Positions 16,268-24,109 of a stretch of DNA of 32,104 nucleotides are shown here, piece by piece. The stretch is taken from assembly GCA_017857755.1 (NCBI GenBank), contig JAFMCM010000016.1:1-32104 (forward strand), written 5' to 3'. This stretch comes from Methylophilaceae bacterium (GTDB lineage Bacteria > Pseudomonadota > Gammaproteobacteria > Burkholderiales > Methylophilaceae). Under the pieces are notes generated by a model that saw only the letters and a list, made by a program, of their open reading frames with translations, did no database searches and was not told the origin of the DNA. Within the stretch, counting starts at the first letter, position 1; the number at the start of each line of letters is the position of its first letter. The position numbers and the translations under genes were made by a program.

Positions 16268-17926
16268 TTATGACAGACCAGTAATCAAACCAGATGGATT
16301 GACAGAAATTTTTGCACTGGCTGGTGATTGCGGTAAACCAGGCATGGTCATGATATCGCCACAAAGCGCCACAATAAAACCAGCACCACGCGACAAACGT
16401 AATGCCTTTACCACCAAAATATGCCCAACTGGCGCGTTTCGTAATTGCGCATCGCAAGAAAAAGAATATTGCGTTTTGGCAACACAAATAGGCAAACGCT
16501 GATCCTCCTCACTCAATCGCTTCAGTTGCTGCTCGGCCTCTTCATTAAGCTGAACTGCTGATGCGCCATAAAGTTTGGTCGCAATCATGTCCAGTTTAGT
16601 ACGCAACGGCATGTCATCAGCATAGAGTAATTTAAAACGCGAGCGCTGCTGTTCGATACTAGCAACCACCTGTCTTGCTAATGCTGTTGCACCAGTAGCG
16701 CCTTCTGCCCAATGCTTGCAAACCACCACAGGACAAGCCAATGGTTGAATGACGTGCTCTAAAGCCTCAATCTCGGCTTGCGTATCATGCGTAAAATGAT
16801 TAATTGCCACAATCACTTGCATGCCAAACTCTTCATGTAGATTATGAATATGTCTTTTTAGGTTGTTGATTCCAATAGTTAAAAAATCAATTCTTTCTTG
16901 ATCTAACTCATCCAGCTCAGCACCGCCATGATATTTTAGAGCCCTAATCGTAGCGACCAAAACCACCACCTCTGGCTGTAAATGAGCGTGCCTACATTTA
17001 ATATCAAAGAATTTTTCTGCGCCTAAATCAGCACCAAAGCCTGCCTCTGTCACCACATAATCTGCCAGTTGCAGGGCCGCCTTGGTTGCCACCACAGAAT
17101 TACAACCATGAGCGATATTAGCAAAAGGGCCGCCATGAATAAGAGCTGGACTTCCCGCGATTGTTTGCACTAAATTAGGTTGAAAAGCATCTTTAAGCAA
17201 AGCGGTCATTGCGCCCTCTGCTTGAAGATCACTGGCATAAATCGGCTGACCTGAATCACTCATCGCCACCTGAATCCGGCTTAGGCGATTTTTTAAATCA
17301 TCCAAAGTTTCAGCTAAACAGAAAATAGCCATCACTTCACTCGCCACTGTAATGTCAAAACCCGTATCGGATTCATAACCCCGTTGGCTCAAATGAACCT
17401 GACGCAAAGCCCTATCATTCATATCCAAACAGCGACGCCAAGTAACAGACGCCACATCAATCGCCAATGCATTACCGTGGTAAATATGATTATCAATCAA
17501 AGCAGCTAACAGATTATTGGCCGCACTAATCGCATGAAAATCACCCGTAAAATGCAGGTTAATATTCTCCATCGGCACCACTTGGGCATGTCCACCACCC
17601 GTTGCCCCACCCTTCATACCAAACACTGGCCCTAAAGAAGGCTCTCGAATACACACCATCGCCTGCTTGCCAATATGGTTTAACGCATCCGTCAGGCCAA
17701 TTGTAGTCGTGGTTTTCCCCTCACCCGCTGGCGTCGGACTAATGGCCGTGACTAAAATTAATTTACCCTTAGGCTGGTCTTGCAACTTAGCTAAACCTGC
17801 AGCGCTCAGCTTGGCAATATAAGGTCCGTAGGCGATTAAATCGGCTTCAGCAAAGCCAATTGCCTTGGCAATCGCATTGATTGGCTTTAGCTTAGCTGCT
17901 TGTGCTATTTCAATATCACTCAACAT
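16268..17926 (-). CDS. fhs: Formate--tetrahydrofolate ligase
   Basis: 552 residues, the normal length. The enzyme makes 10-formyl-THF from formate, ATP and THF. The nucleotide-binding loop PTPAGEGKTTT lies at 64-74. EPSLGPVFGMKGGATGGGHA, PMENINLHFTGDFHAI, FANIAHGCNSVVAT and VVTEAGFGADLGAEKFFDIK are all strongly conserved family blocks. In methylotrophs (named ftfL there) it joins formate oxidation to one-carbon assimilation and purine or Met-tRNA formylation, in keeping with the Fae homologue and pqqA nearby. ATG at 17924-17926 has AGGGCGC just before it. An inverted repeat (17952-17969) lies 25 bp upstream. Confidence 0.97.
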   Translation of the reverse strand: MLSDIEIAQAAKLKPINAIAKAIGFAEADLIAYGPYIAKLSAAGLAKLQDQPKGKLILVTAISPTPAGEGKTTTTIGLTDALNHIGKQAMVCIREPSLGPVFGMKGGATGGGHAQVVPMENINLHFTGDFHAISAANNLLAALIDNHIYHGNALAIDVASVTWRRCLDMNDRALRQVHLSQRGYESDTGFDITVASEVMAIFCLAETLDDLKNRLSRIQVAMSDSGQPIYASDLQAEGAMTALLKDAFQPNLVQTIAGSPALIHGGPFANIAHGCNSVVATKAALQLADYVVTEAGFGADLGAEKFFDIKCRHAHLQPEVVVLVATIRALKYHGGAELDELDQERIDFLTIGINNLKRHIHNLHEEFGMQVIVAINHFTHDTQAEIEALEHVIQPLACPVVVCKHWAEGATGATALARQVVASIEQQRSRFKLLYADDMPLRTKLDMIATKLYGASAVQLNEEAEQQLKRLSEEDQRLPICVAKTQYSFSCDAQLRNAPVGHILVVKALRLSRGAGFIVALCGDIMTMPGLPQSPASAKISVNPSGLITGLS

Positions 17927-17951
17927 GCGCCCTGATCCAAAACCTTTCTCA

Positions 17952-17969
17952 ACTATTCAGATTAATAGT
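17952..17969. repeat. Inverted repeat upstream of fhs
   Basis: ACTATT (17952-17957), six-base centre CAGATT, AATAGT (17964-17969). It lies 25 bp before the fhs start in a gap whose other side leads to pqqA. It may be an operator or the -10 region of fhs; the evidence is only the symmetry and position. Confidence 0.25.
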
Positions 17970-18052
17970 ACGCTGAAGTGATCGTTTAGGGCAATAAGGA
18001 AGTCACTTAAATATCGCTGAAGCTCGCTTAGCTAAACTCAAACCAAGACACG

Positions 18053-18130
18053 CCATGGGTCTATTCATGATTTTACTTAGCCATGGTTCATGATGAACAA
18101 TAGTCATGCATTGTGGTGCTGGCGTATGAT
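18053..18130 (+). promoter_or_regulatory. Candidate pqqA promoter with repeated CCATGG/CATGAT elements
   Basis: CCATGG at 18053-18058 and again at 18081-18086, each followed within a few bases by TTCATGAT. The second copy is part of an inverted repeat GTTCA-TGA-TGAAC (18086-18098). Just downstream is a weak -35 (TAGTCA, 18101-18106), an 18-bp spacer and a 5/6 -10 box (TATGAT, 18125-18130), giving a leader of about 45 nt before pqqA. The repeat would be centred near -45 from the predicted start, where an activator could contact RNA polymerase. Assigned by eye. Confidence 0.4.
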
Positions 18131-18183
18131 AAACACATCAGTTAGACATACTTCTAATCGAAAACAACTTAAAGGAAATCATT

Positions 18184-18255
18184 ATGTGGACAACACCAGC
18201 AGCGACTGAAATGCGTTTTGGCTTTGAAGTAACAATGTACGTTATGAACAAGTAA
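18184..18255 (+). CDS. pqqA: PQQ precursor peptide PqqA
   Basis: A 23-residue peptide, MWTTPAATEMRFG then FEVTMYVMNK. It carries the E-V-T-M-Y motif of PqqA: Glu15 and Tyr19 are the two residues that PqqE cross-links and that become the PQQ skeleton. Length and the MWTxPxxxEMRFGFEVTMY pattern are typical. AAAGGAA lies six bases before ATG and a strong terminator follows 20 bp after the stop, so it is a self-contained transcription unit. No pqqB, C, D or E gene lies within this window, so the maturation genes must be elsewhere. PQQ is the cofactor of quinoproteins such as the dehydrogenase at the left end. Confidence 0.95.
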   Translation: MWTTPAATEMRFGFEVTMYVMNK

Positions 18256-18274
18256 TCTAGCATTCAGCACAAAC

Positions 18275-18298
18275 AAAGGGAGCTCACGCTCCCTTTTT
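18275..18298 (+). terminator. Rho-independent terminator after pqqA
   Basis: AAAGGGAGC (18275-18283), loop TCAC, GCTCCCTTT (18288-18296) with T run to 18298. A nine-pair stem with a four-base loop is a strong intrinsic terminator. Confidence 0.92.
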
Positions 18299-18477
18299 AA
18301 TTCGATCTTCACTGATCTATTCTCAAGACTAAAGTGCTCTATCCAACCGTTAAACCCTGCATGGTTTGGTTGATCAAAAAGTCGTTTATATCGATTGAAA
18401 TGATTCCTTAAAATGGCATTATTACTGAAATGCTTTTTTGCTGCGCTATTTTTTATCAATTATCTGGAACAACATTC

Positions 18478-19167
18478 GTGGTCAAACTCATGCGATATTT
18501 CGCTTTACTTCTCATCTTTTTTCCAGCCTTAGGGTTTGCAGAGTCATCGCGCACCAGCACTTGGCTTATGTCGCTGAGTCGAATTAAATTCACTGATACT
18601 GTTAACGCATTTGTTGATATACAGCCTAGGTTCACCTTAAGCGACACGCCGAATGGACATGACCGTACACTGGATACGTTATTATTAAGAGGTGCATTAG
18701 GCTATCAAATCACCTCTAATATTGGTCTTTACCAAGGCTATGCGTACATCCCAACTTACGACCCTAAAAACGTTGAGCATCGTTCATTTCAAGAGTTATT
18801 CATTAAACAACCCCTTAATCATGGCAATGCTCTTGCCCATCGCATACGATTTGAACAAAGATGGATTGATAGCGCAGATGAAATAGCCTATCGACTTCGA
18901 TATTTTGCTCGTTACACGCACCCGCTTAGTCACTGGCATAAAAGACTGTCATTAGCCATTAATGAAGAAGTTTTTATTCATTTAAATGACACCAAAAACG
19001 GTCCGCAATCAAGCTTTAATCAAAATCGACTATTTGTCGGACTCAATTACCGCATCAACCCTTCGCTTGCGTATGAATTTGGATATCAAAATCAGTATAT
19101 CAATGTCATTAAAAACTCAAATGTGATGAACCACATATTGTTTTTAGGCGTGCAGACAAACTACTAA
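18478..19167 (+). CDS. DUF2490-type exported beta-barrel-like protein
   Basis: About 229 residues from GTG 18478, which has GGA nine bases upstream; ATG at 18490 is an equally possible start. The N-terminus is a signal peptide (MRYFALLLIFFPALGFAES, cleavage probably after GFA). The rest alternates short beta strands with aromatic residues and arginine, as in small outer-membrane barrels: WLMSLSRIKFTDTVNAFVDI, ALAHRIRFEQRWID, YRLRYFARYTHPL, NRLFVGLNYRIN, and a C-terminal ...ILFLGVQTNY ending in an aromatic residue. This fits the DUF2490 family. Function is unknown. It stands alone, 222 bp after the pqqA stop, with a weak five-pair hairpin just after its stop (19174-19187). Confidence 0.75.
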   Translation: MVKLMRYFALLLIFFPALGFAESSRTSTWLMSLSRIKFTDTVNAFVDIQPRFTLSDTPNGHDRTLDTLLLRGALGYQITSNIGLYQGYAYIPTYDPKNVEHRSFQELFIKQPLNHGNALAHRIRFEQRWIDSADEIAYRLRYFARYTHPLSHWHKRLSLAINEEVFIHLNDTKNGPQSSFNQNRLFVGLNYRINPSLAYEFGYQNQYINVIKNSNVMNHILFLGVQTNY

Positions 19168-19450
19168 CCGACTAGTCTTAGTAGACTTTCTAGATTTTAG
19201 TTCTTCAACCTCATCCATACATCAACTAATACTTTATTTTCTAAAACACCAGTGCGATTGGGTTCGCCCCTTTCATAGACCAATACAGTAAAAAAATTAG
19301 CCTTAGACATGCTAAAAATAGGATCGGAGAAAAAACTAAATACGATAATACAACTCAGACATCTCAATTGATTGATAGGCAAAATTTGACATTTTGACCA
19401 GCGCCAGAAACAGTGATATTCAGGGTATGCATTTTGGGCTTTTTCATCAG

Positions 19451-19582
19451 CTACCTTCCGACCACTTTGAAAAAGCCATTTGTCACGACTAAGTTAACTG
19501 CTGTGTGGGTCTTGCTCTTTTTTTGCACCACACCTTTACCATCCATCCGCACAAGCGTTAGGACCGCCATCCTTTTCATCAT
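19451..19582 (-). CDS. Candidate small protein (43 aa), unrecognized
   Basis: A minus-strand frame starting with double ATG at 19577-19582, preceded by AGAGGTG with ideal seven-base spacing. The peptide begins MMKRMAVLTLVRMDGKG and ends NGFFKVVGR. After its TAG stop the same frame continues through LMKKPKMHTLNITVSGAGQN to a TGA, so it may be the front of a gene broken by stop codons. No family recognized. The ribosome binding site is the only strong evidence. Confidence 0.25.
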   Translation of the reverse strand: MMKRMAVLTLVRMDGKGVVQKKSKTHTAVNLVVTNGFFKVVGR

Positions 19583-19825
19583 TTTTTTCACCTCTATTAT
19601 TTATTTTTTTTGCGTAGTCATTAAAGACGTTTATTAAACTACTTAGCTAAGACGGGGTAAGCTGCGCCCTCTGTCGCTTGAGCTTTCTAATCAACGGTGA
19701 TTAAGATAAAAGGCTTGGGGGGTTAAGTTCTTTTATTCAATCATTGTTTAATGCAACCGCTAAGGTTAATACGATTCTGATTAGTGGGTATTGATATAAA
19801 TCAAACAAAGTGAAGTTTGTTGCTT

Positions 19826-19850
19826 AAAAAAACCATGCGATGGGTTTTGC
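19826..19850 (-). terminator. Likely terminator of the DUF302 lipoprotein gene
   Basis: Read on the minus strand: AAAAC, CCAT, loop CGC, ATGG, then seven T. The stem has a mismatch or bulge but sits directly after the stop codon and ends in a good T run. Confidence 0.65.
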
Positions 19851-19854
19851 TGGT

Positions 19855-20379
19855 TTAAAAGTCGCCTTCGCTGGCTCTTTGAATAAGCTTGATTAATGCT
19901 TCTTCTAGCTGTTGTGCGGCTAGTCGGGCGCGTGCTGTTGCGTTGGGAATGTTGTTTAAGTCGGAGGTTGGTCTTGCTAAAGCAATATACAGTTTCATGA
20001 CGTTGTGACTGTCTGGCTTTTCGTAGATGGCTATGCGACATGGTGCGAAAACAAGAAATTCTGGGTGGTCGAGTATGATTTCGGTGCCCATTGTGAGGTT
20101 ACAAAAGGCGTGTACTTCTTTAATGCCTTGGGGGTCGATTCCGCGCTGTTTGATATGTTCGCCAATTGGGAAGTTAGCGGGGTTCACAAAGTTCATCCCT
20201 TCTGAGATGCTTTTTAGACTGTCCATCACTTCTTGATAGCTGATGCCTTCTTTGACGGCTACTTCGTAAATTGCCGATTGGGGCTGCGTGGCTTTGGGGT
20301 CTGTTTGCGCGTATTTTGGCGCACTGGCGCAACTAATCAGCATCATTGCTAGTATTGCGATACTGTTGGGTTTTAACAT
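19855..20379 (-). CDS. DUF302 domain lipoprotein
   Basis: 174 residues. The N-terminus MLKPNSIAILAMMLISCAS is a lipoprotein signal with lipobox L-I-S-C. The DUF302 core follows, with FCNLTMGTEIILDHPEFLVFAP-type strands (about 92-113), CRIAIYEKPDSHNVMKLYIALARP, and a C-terminal helix rich in Ala and Glu. DUF302 proteins are of unknown function, often periplasmic, and sometimes tied to c-type cytochrome or sulfur/metal metabolism. AAAAGGCGAG lies just before ATG. It lies 47 bp downstream of cysB on the same strand, so it may be read through from it. Confidence 0.82.
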   Translation of the reverse strand: MLKPNSIAILAMMLISCASAPKYAQTDPKATQPQSAIYEVAVKEGISYQEVMDSLKSISEGMNFVNPANFPIGEHIKQRGIDPQGIKEVHAFCNLTMGTEIILDHPEFLVFAPCRIAIYEKPDSHNVMKLYIALARPTSDLNNIPNATARARLAAQQLEEALIKLIQRASEGDF

Positions 20380-20426
20380 ACTCGCCTTTTTGTAAGCATC
20401 CTCTTTTCAGAGTCGAGGTGTTTATT

Positions 20427-21353
20427 TTAACGTGTTATCTTAAATACTTCATCTATTGCCGAGCGATTAAACTGTGGCGATAGCATGCTAATAAAATCGT
20501 AGAGGTAACCGCGCATAAAGGTGTCTTTGCGCATTCCAAGATAGGTGGTGCTTTGCGGGAATAAATGACTGCAATCAAGCCTTACTAGGCTTTCATCACG
20601 CTTTTCATCAAAGGCCATACTGGCAATCAGGCCGATGCCTAAGCCTAGATTCACATAGGTTTTGATTACGTCGGCATCAATCGCGGTAAGCACGACGTTG
20701 GGGGTGACTCCTGCATCGTGAAACACTTTTGAGACGGTGGTACTGCCCGTAAATGCAAAGTCGTAAGTGATTAAAGGGTAATGGGCGAAGTCCTGCAAGC
20801 TTAGCAATGGTGCTTGCGTTAATGGGTGGCCTTTTGGAACGACCAAACTGCGGTTCCATTCATAACAAGGCAAACAAACTAAACGTGGCTCTTGACCGAT
20901 GGATTCTGTGGCAATACCTATATCAGCTTCGCCAGTTGCCACCCAGTCTGTGACTTGTGTTGGGTTGCCTTGATGTAGATTTAGCTTGACTTGCGGATAA
21001 GCCAGCATAAATTGTTGAATCGCTGCAGGTAGTTTATAGCGTGCTTGGGTATGGGTGGTGGCAATGGTTAATGTTCCTGATTCCACTTTGCTGAATTCAT
21101 CACCGACGCGTTTAATATTATCTAGCTCAAACATGACGTTTGCCGCTAGTTTGAGAATGATTTGACCTGGCATGGTAATCCCAGTTAGCCGCTTACCATT
21201 GCGTTGAAAGATTTGCAGATTCAACTCTTCTTCAAATAATTGAATTTGCTTGCTAACACCTGGCTGTGAAGTGTGCAAAGTTTCGGCTGCGGCGGATACA
21301 CTCAAGCCTTGTCTTGCTACTTCGTGTACGTATTTTAGCTGGTGTAATTTCAT
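20427..21353 (-). CDS. cysB: CysB-type LysR-family transcriptional regulator
   Basis: 308 residues. The N-terminal winged helix-turn-helix has MKLHQLKYVHEVARQGLSVS, then SAAAETLHTSQPGVSKQIQL (about 20-39). The effector domain contains TTHTQARYKLPAAIQQF and HQGNPTQVTDW, and later IDADVIKTYVNLGLGIGLIA, which are typical of CysB/Cbl rather than general LysR proteins. CysB binds O- or N-acetylserine and activates sulfate-assimilation promoters. Its divergence from the TSUP-cysI-cysN cluster across 162 bp supports control of that cluster. AGGA lies seven bases before ATG. Confidence 0.93.
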   Translation of the reverse strand: MKLHQLKYVHEVARQGLSVSAAAETLHTSQPGVSKQIQLFEEELNLQIFQRNGKRLTGITMPGQIILKLAANVMFELDNIKRVGDEFSKVESGTLTIATTHTQARYKLPAAIQQFMLAYPQVKLNLHQGNPTQVTDWVATGEADIGIATESIGQEPRLVCLPCYEWNRSLVVPKGHPLTQAPLLSLQDFAHYPLITYDFAFTGSTTVSKVFHDAGVTPNVVLTAIDADVIKTYVNLGLGIGLIASMAFDEKRDESLVRLDCSHLFPQSTTYLGMRKDTFMRGYLYDFISMLSPQFNRSAIDEVFKITR

Positions 21354-21515
21354 TTTTTTATCCTAAAAAAACCGCATTGGTTCCTATATAACAAAATAAC
21401 ATAAATTAATAATAAAATAATATTAAATGATTATATAAAAAACTGCTATATTACGCGCCTATTATTAATTGACTTAGTCACAATCGCATTTCATTAAAGT
21501 AGCTTAGACGCAACG
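21354..21515. promoter_or_regulatory. Divergent cysB / sulfur-operon control region
   Basis: 162 bp, very AT-rich at 21375-21440, between cysB and the TSUP gene. On the plus strand TATATT (21447-21452) is a 5/6 -10 box without a good -35, as expected of an activator-dependent promoter. TTGACT at 21469-21474 is a second -35-like hexamer with only a poor partner. LysR-type regulators normally bind such divergent gaps; no exact CysB site was identified by eye. Confidence 0.45.
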
Positions 21516-22391
21516 ATGGATCTTTTTCACATATTAGCTGGCTTTGTTGTCGGATTGCTTGTTGGCCTCACTGGCGTGGGTGGCGGCTCTTTAATGACGC
21601 CTATTTTGCTGATTTTCTTTCATCAGTCTGCTGCTGTAGCGGTGGGTACTGATTTGCTTTATGCGGCGATTACCAAGTCTGCGGGCATTTTTGCGCATGG
21701 GAAATTGGGAAATATTGATTGGCGTATTGTTCGCTTGTTGGCCATCGGTAGTGTTCCAGCCACTATTTTGACCACTATTGTGCTGGGCAATATGGATATT
21801 GCTTCTGAAGGCGCGGTATTAACCATTAAGTTTTGGCTGGGTATTGCATTGATGTTAACTGCTTTATCGGTGATTTTTCGTACGCAACTTGCCAGCTTTT
21901 CTAAAAATGGCCACTGGGTAAACCCCGCTTATGCGCCAGCTTTGACTGTAATTTTAGGGCTGACGTTGGGTTGTTTGGTCACGCTGACTTCGGTTGGTGC
22001 TGGTGCGCTTGGGGTTACCGCGCTTTTAATCTTATATCCTAAGCAGCCGATTAGCAAAATCGTTGGTACTGACGTTGCCCATGCCGTCCCACTGACATTG
22101 GTGGCTGGTTTGGGTCATATTAGCTTAGGCACAGTTGACTATTCACTATTGGGCACCTTACTGATTGGCTCTATTCCAGGTATTTGGATAGGAAGTCATT
22201 TAAGTGCAAAAGTAGCCGAACATTGGATTCGTTTGTTGCTTGCATTGGTTTTGGTTTATGTGGGACAGAAACTAGCTTTTCCTCAGATGAATGTTTCAAT
22301 TGGCATTGCTTTTCTTGTTTTAATCATTGTTTTAAAACAACTTAGCAGCCGAAAAAAGTCACAAAAGATGAAGCAACACCTTATTAAATAA
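21516..22391 (+). CDS. TSUP (TauE/SafE) family permease, probable sulfate/sulfite carrier
   Basis: 291 residues with seven or eight hydrophobic segments. The family's duplicated motif is visible: GLLVGLTGVGGGSLMTPILL (about 13-32) with AVGTDLLYAAITKSAG, and in the second half LGCLVTLTSVGAGALGVTAL with IVGTDVAHAVPLTLVAG. TSUP proteins move sulfur- or carbon-containing anions; some (CysZ of Corynebacterium) import sulfate. As the first gene after cysB in an assimilation cluster without any ABC sulfate transporter gene, sulfate uptake is the likeliest role. No good Shine-Dalgarno sequence precedes ATG. The C-terminal tail is basic (SSRKKSQKMKQH). cysI starts 47 bp further on. Confidence 0.85.
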   Translation: MDLFHILAGFVVGLLVGLTGVGGGSLMTPILLIFFHQSAAVAVGTDLLYAAITKSAGIFAHGKLGNIDWRIVRLLAIGSVPATILTTIVLGNMDIASEGAVLTIKFWLGIALMLTALSVIFRTQLASFSKNGHWVNPAYAPALTVILGLTLGCLVTLTSVGAGALGVTALLILYPKQPISKIVGTDVAHAVPLTLVAGLGHISLGTVDYSLLGTLLIGSIPGIWIGSHLSAKVAEHWIRLLLALVLVYVGQKLAFPQMNVSIGIAFLVLIIVLKQLSSRKKSQKMKQHLIK

Positions 22392-22438
22392 AGCAATTTA
22401 GATTAAAATAGAGGGCTAACTTTCAATTAGCAAAAGAC

Positions 22439-24109
22439 ATGTATAAATACGACAAAATTGACCAGCAACTTGTTAACGAACGCGTCGCACAGTATCGCGA
22501 TCAAACACGCCGTTATTTAGCAGGCGAATTAACAGAGGAAGAGTTCCGCCCTATCCGCTTACAGAATGGCTTATATATTCAACGATTAGCGCCAATGTTG
22601 CGGATTGCTGTTCCTTATGGCTTGCTATCCAGTAAGCAGCTTCATAAGCTGGGCGATATCGCCAAGAAATACGATAAAGATTATGGTCACTTTAGCACTC
22701 GTCAAAACTTACAGTTAAACTGGCCTAAATTAGAAGATGTGCCTGATATTTTAGAAGAGCTTGCAACCGTTGAGATGCATGCTATCCAAACTTCTGGTAA
22801 CTGTATTCGCAACATTACGACAGATCAATTTGCAGGTGTTGCGCCTGATGAATTATTCGACCCACGTGCTATGGCAGAAATCATCCGCCAGTGGAGCACG
22901 TTTCATCCTGAGTTTGCTTTATTGCCTCGCAAATTCAAGATTGCTGTTTCGGGCACAAAAGATGACCGTGCTGTGGTGCAGATGCATGATATTGGCATGG
23001 AATTCTTTAAGAATGAAAACGAAGAACTGCGGATTAAAGTTTGGGTGGGTGGTGGTTTAGGCCGTACACCTATCTTGGGAACCGTGATTCATGAAAGTCT
23101 AGAATGGCAACACGCTTTAAGCTACTGTGAAGCGATTATCCGTATTTACAATATTCATGGTCGTCGCGATAACTCATACAAAGCGCGGATTAAGATTTTA
23201 GTGAAGGCGATTGGTATAGAGGCATTCAAAGCACAAGTAGAAGCTGAATGGGCTCATTTAAAAGATGGTCCACTCACGATTACACAAGCTGAGTTTGATC
23301 GCGTGTCGACCTACTTTGAGCCGATGCCTTATGAAACGTTGCCTGCTAATGAGGCTAGTTTTGATCTGCATTTAGCGAGCAATCCTGCGTTTGCCGCTTG
23401 GGTAAAACGCTGTGTGCATGCCCATAAAATACCTGGTTATCGTGCACTGACATTATCATTAAAAACCCATGGCGAAGCGCCAGGCGATGCGACTAGCGCA
23501 CAGATGCATGTCGTGGCAGATTTGGCTGATGCTTATAGTTTTGGTGAATTGCGCGTTTCACATGAACAAAACTTGATTTTGGCTGATGTTAAGTTGAGTG
23601 ACTTATTCAGTGTTTGGGAAAAAGCTCGCGCTGCTGGTTTGGCGACGCCTAATATTGGCTTATTAACCGATATTATTTGTTGTCCTGGTGGTGATTTCTG
23701 TAGCTTGGCTAACGCTAAAAGCATTCCAATTGCACAGTCGATTCAAGCACAGTTTGACGATTTAGATTATTTACATGATATTGGTGATATTGAAATTAAT
23801 ATTTCAGGCTGTATGAATGCTTGCGGTCATCACCATGTCGGCCATATCGGTATTTTGGGGGTGGATAAAGGCGATACCGAGTGGTATCAGGTGTCTATTG
23901 GTGGTAAACAAGGCAATGATGCGAGCTTAGGCAATGTGATTGGGCCTTCTTTCTCTGCTGACGAAATGCCAAGCGTAGTACAAAAATTGATTGATGTTTA
24001 TGTGCAAGAACGCACGCCAGAAGAACGCTTTATCGACACCGTTAGACGCATTGGTATGGACCCATTTAAAAACCATGTGTATGCAGAAAATACGGAGGTG
24101 TCAGCATGA
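22439..24109 (+). CDS. cysI: Assimilatory sulfite reductase hemoprotein (CysI-type nitrite/sulfite reductase)
   Basis: 556 residues. Siroheme and [4Fe-4S] ligands are visible as Cys415-x5-Cys421 (CPGGDFC) and Cys458-x3-Cys462 (GCMNACGHH). The two ferredoxin-like half domains are marked by GLYIQRLAPMLRIAVPYGLL and GHFSTRQNLQLNW, the repeat structure of this superfamily, and the siroheme-binding part by SGNCIRNIT. It reduces sulfite to sulfide with six electrons. No cysJ flavoprotein is adjacent, so electrons may come from a ferredoxin or another reductase. Order cysI-DUF934-cysH supports sulfite, not nitrite, as substrate. The stop overlaps the next start (ATGA). Confidence 0.93.
   Translation: MYKYDKIDQQLVNERVAQYRDQTRRYLAGELTEEEFRPIRLQNGLYIQRLAPMLRIAVPYGLLSSKQLHKLGDIAKKYDKDYGHFSTRQNLQLNWPKLEDVPDILEELATVEMHAIQTSGNCIRNITTDQFAGVAPDELFDPRAMAEIIRQWSTFHPEFALLPRKFKIAVSGTKDDRAVVQMHDIGMEFFKNENEELRIKVWVGGGLGRTPILGTVIHESLEWQHALSYCEAIIRIYNIHGRRDNSYKARIKILVKAIGIEAFKAQVEAEWAHLKDGPLTITQAEFDRVSTYFEPMPYETLPANEASFDLHLASNPAFAAWVKRCVHAHKIPGYRALTLSLKTHGEAPGDATSAQMHVVADLADAYSFGELRVSHEQNLILADVKLSDLFSVWEKARAAGLATPNIGLLTDIICCPGGDFCSLANAKSIPIAQSIQAQFDDLDYLHDIGDIEINISGCMNACGHHHVGHIGILGVDKGDTEWYQVSIGGKQGNDASLGNVIGPSFSADEMPSVVQKLIDVYVQERTPEERFIDTVRRIGMDPFKNHVYAENTEVSA

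Larger units (their letters stand above)
19168..19854. other. 687-bp stretch without a convincing gene
   Basis: Between the DUF2490 gene and the DUF302 lipoprotein gene there is no open frame with recognizable family features. The stretch is AT-rich. It holds a weak hairpin (AGTCT-TAGT-AGACT, 19174-19187), one short minus-strand frame with a good ribosome binding site (19451-19582) and the terminator of the DUF302 gene. A decayed gene on the minus strand is possible. Confidence 0.6.

Noticed and set aside
15984-16487. 167-codon minus-strand frame spanning the yigZ-like/fhs junction
   Set aside because: Overlaps two confident genes in another frame; the translation is rich in Trp, Cys and Phe, as is typical of out-of-frame reading.
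19197-19382. Minus-strand 61-codon frame starting TTG
   Set aside because: No Shine-Dalgarno sequence, rare start codon, no recognizable family; could at most be the end of a decayed gene.
19413-19637. Plus-strand hydrophobic 74-codon frame starting GTG
   Set aside because: No ribosome binding site or family resemblance; it lies antisense to a short frame with a much better start, and its hydrophobicity follows from the T-rich strand.
22327-22340. Perfect 14-bp palindrome TTGTTTTAAAACAA
   Set aside because: Lies inside the 3' coding part of the TSUP gene, is AT-only in its core and has no T run, so chance symmetry is likely.
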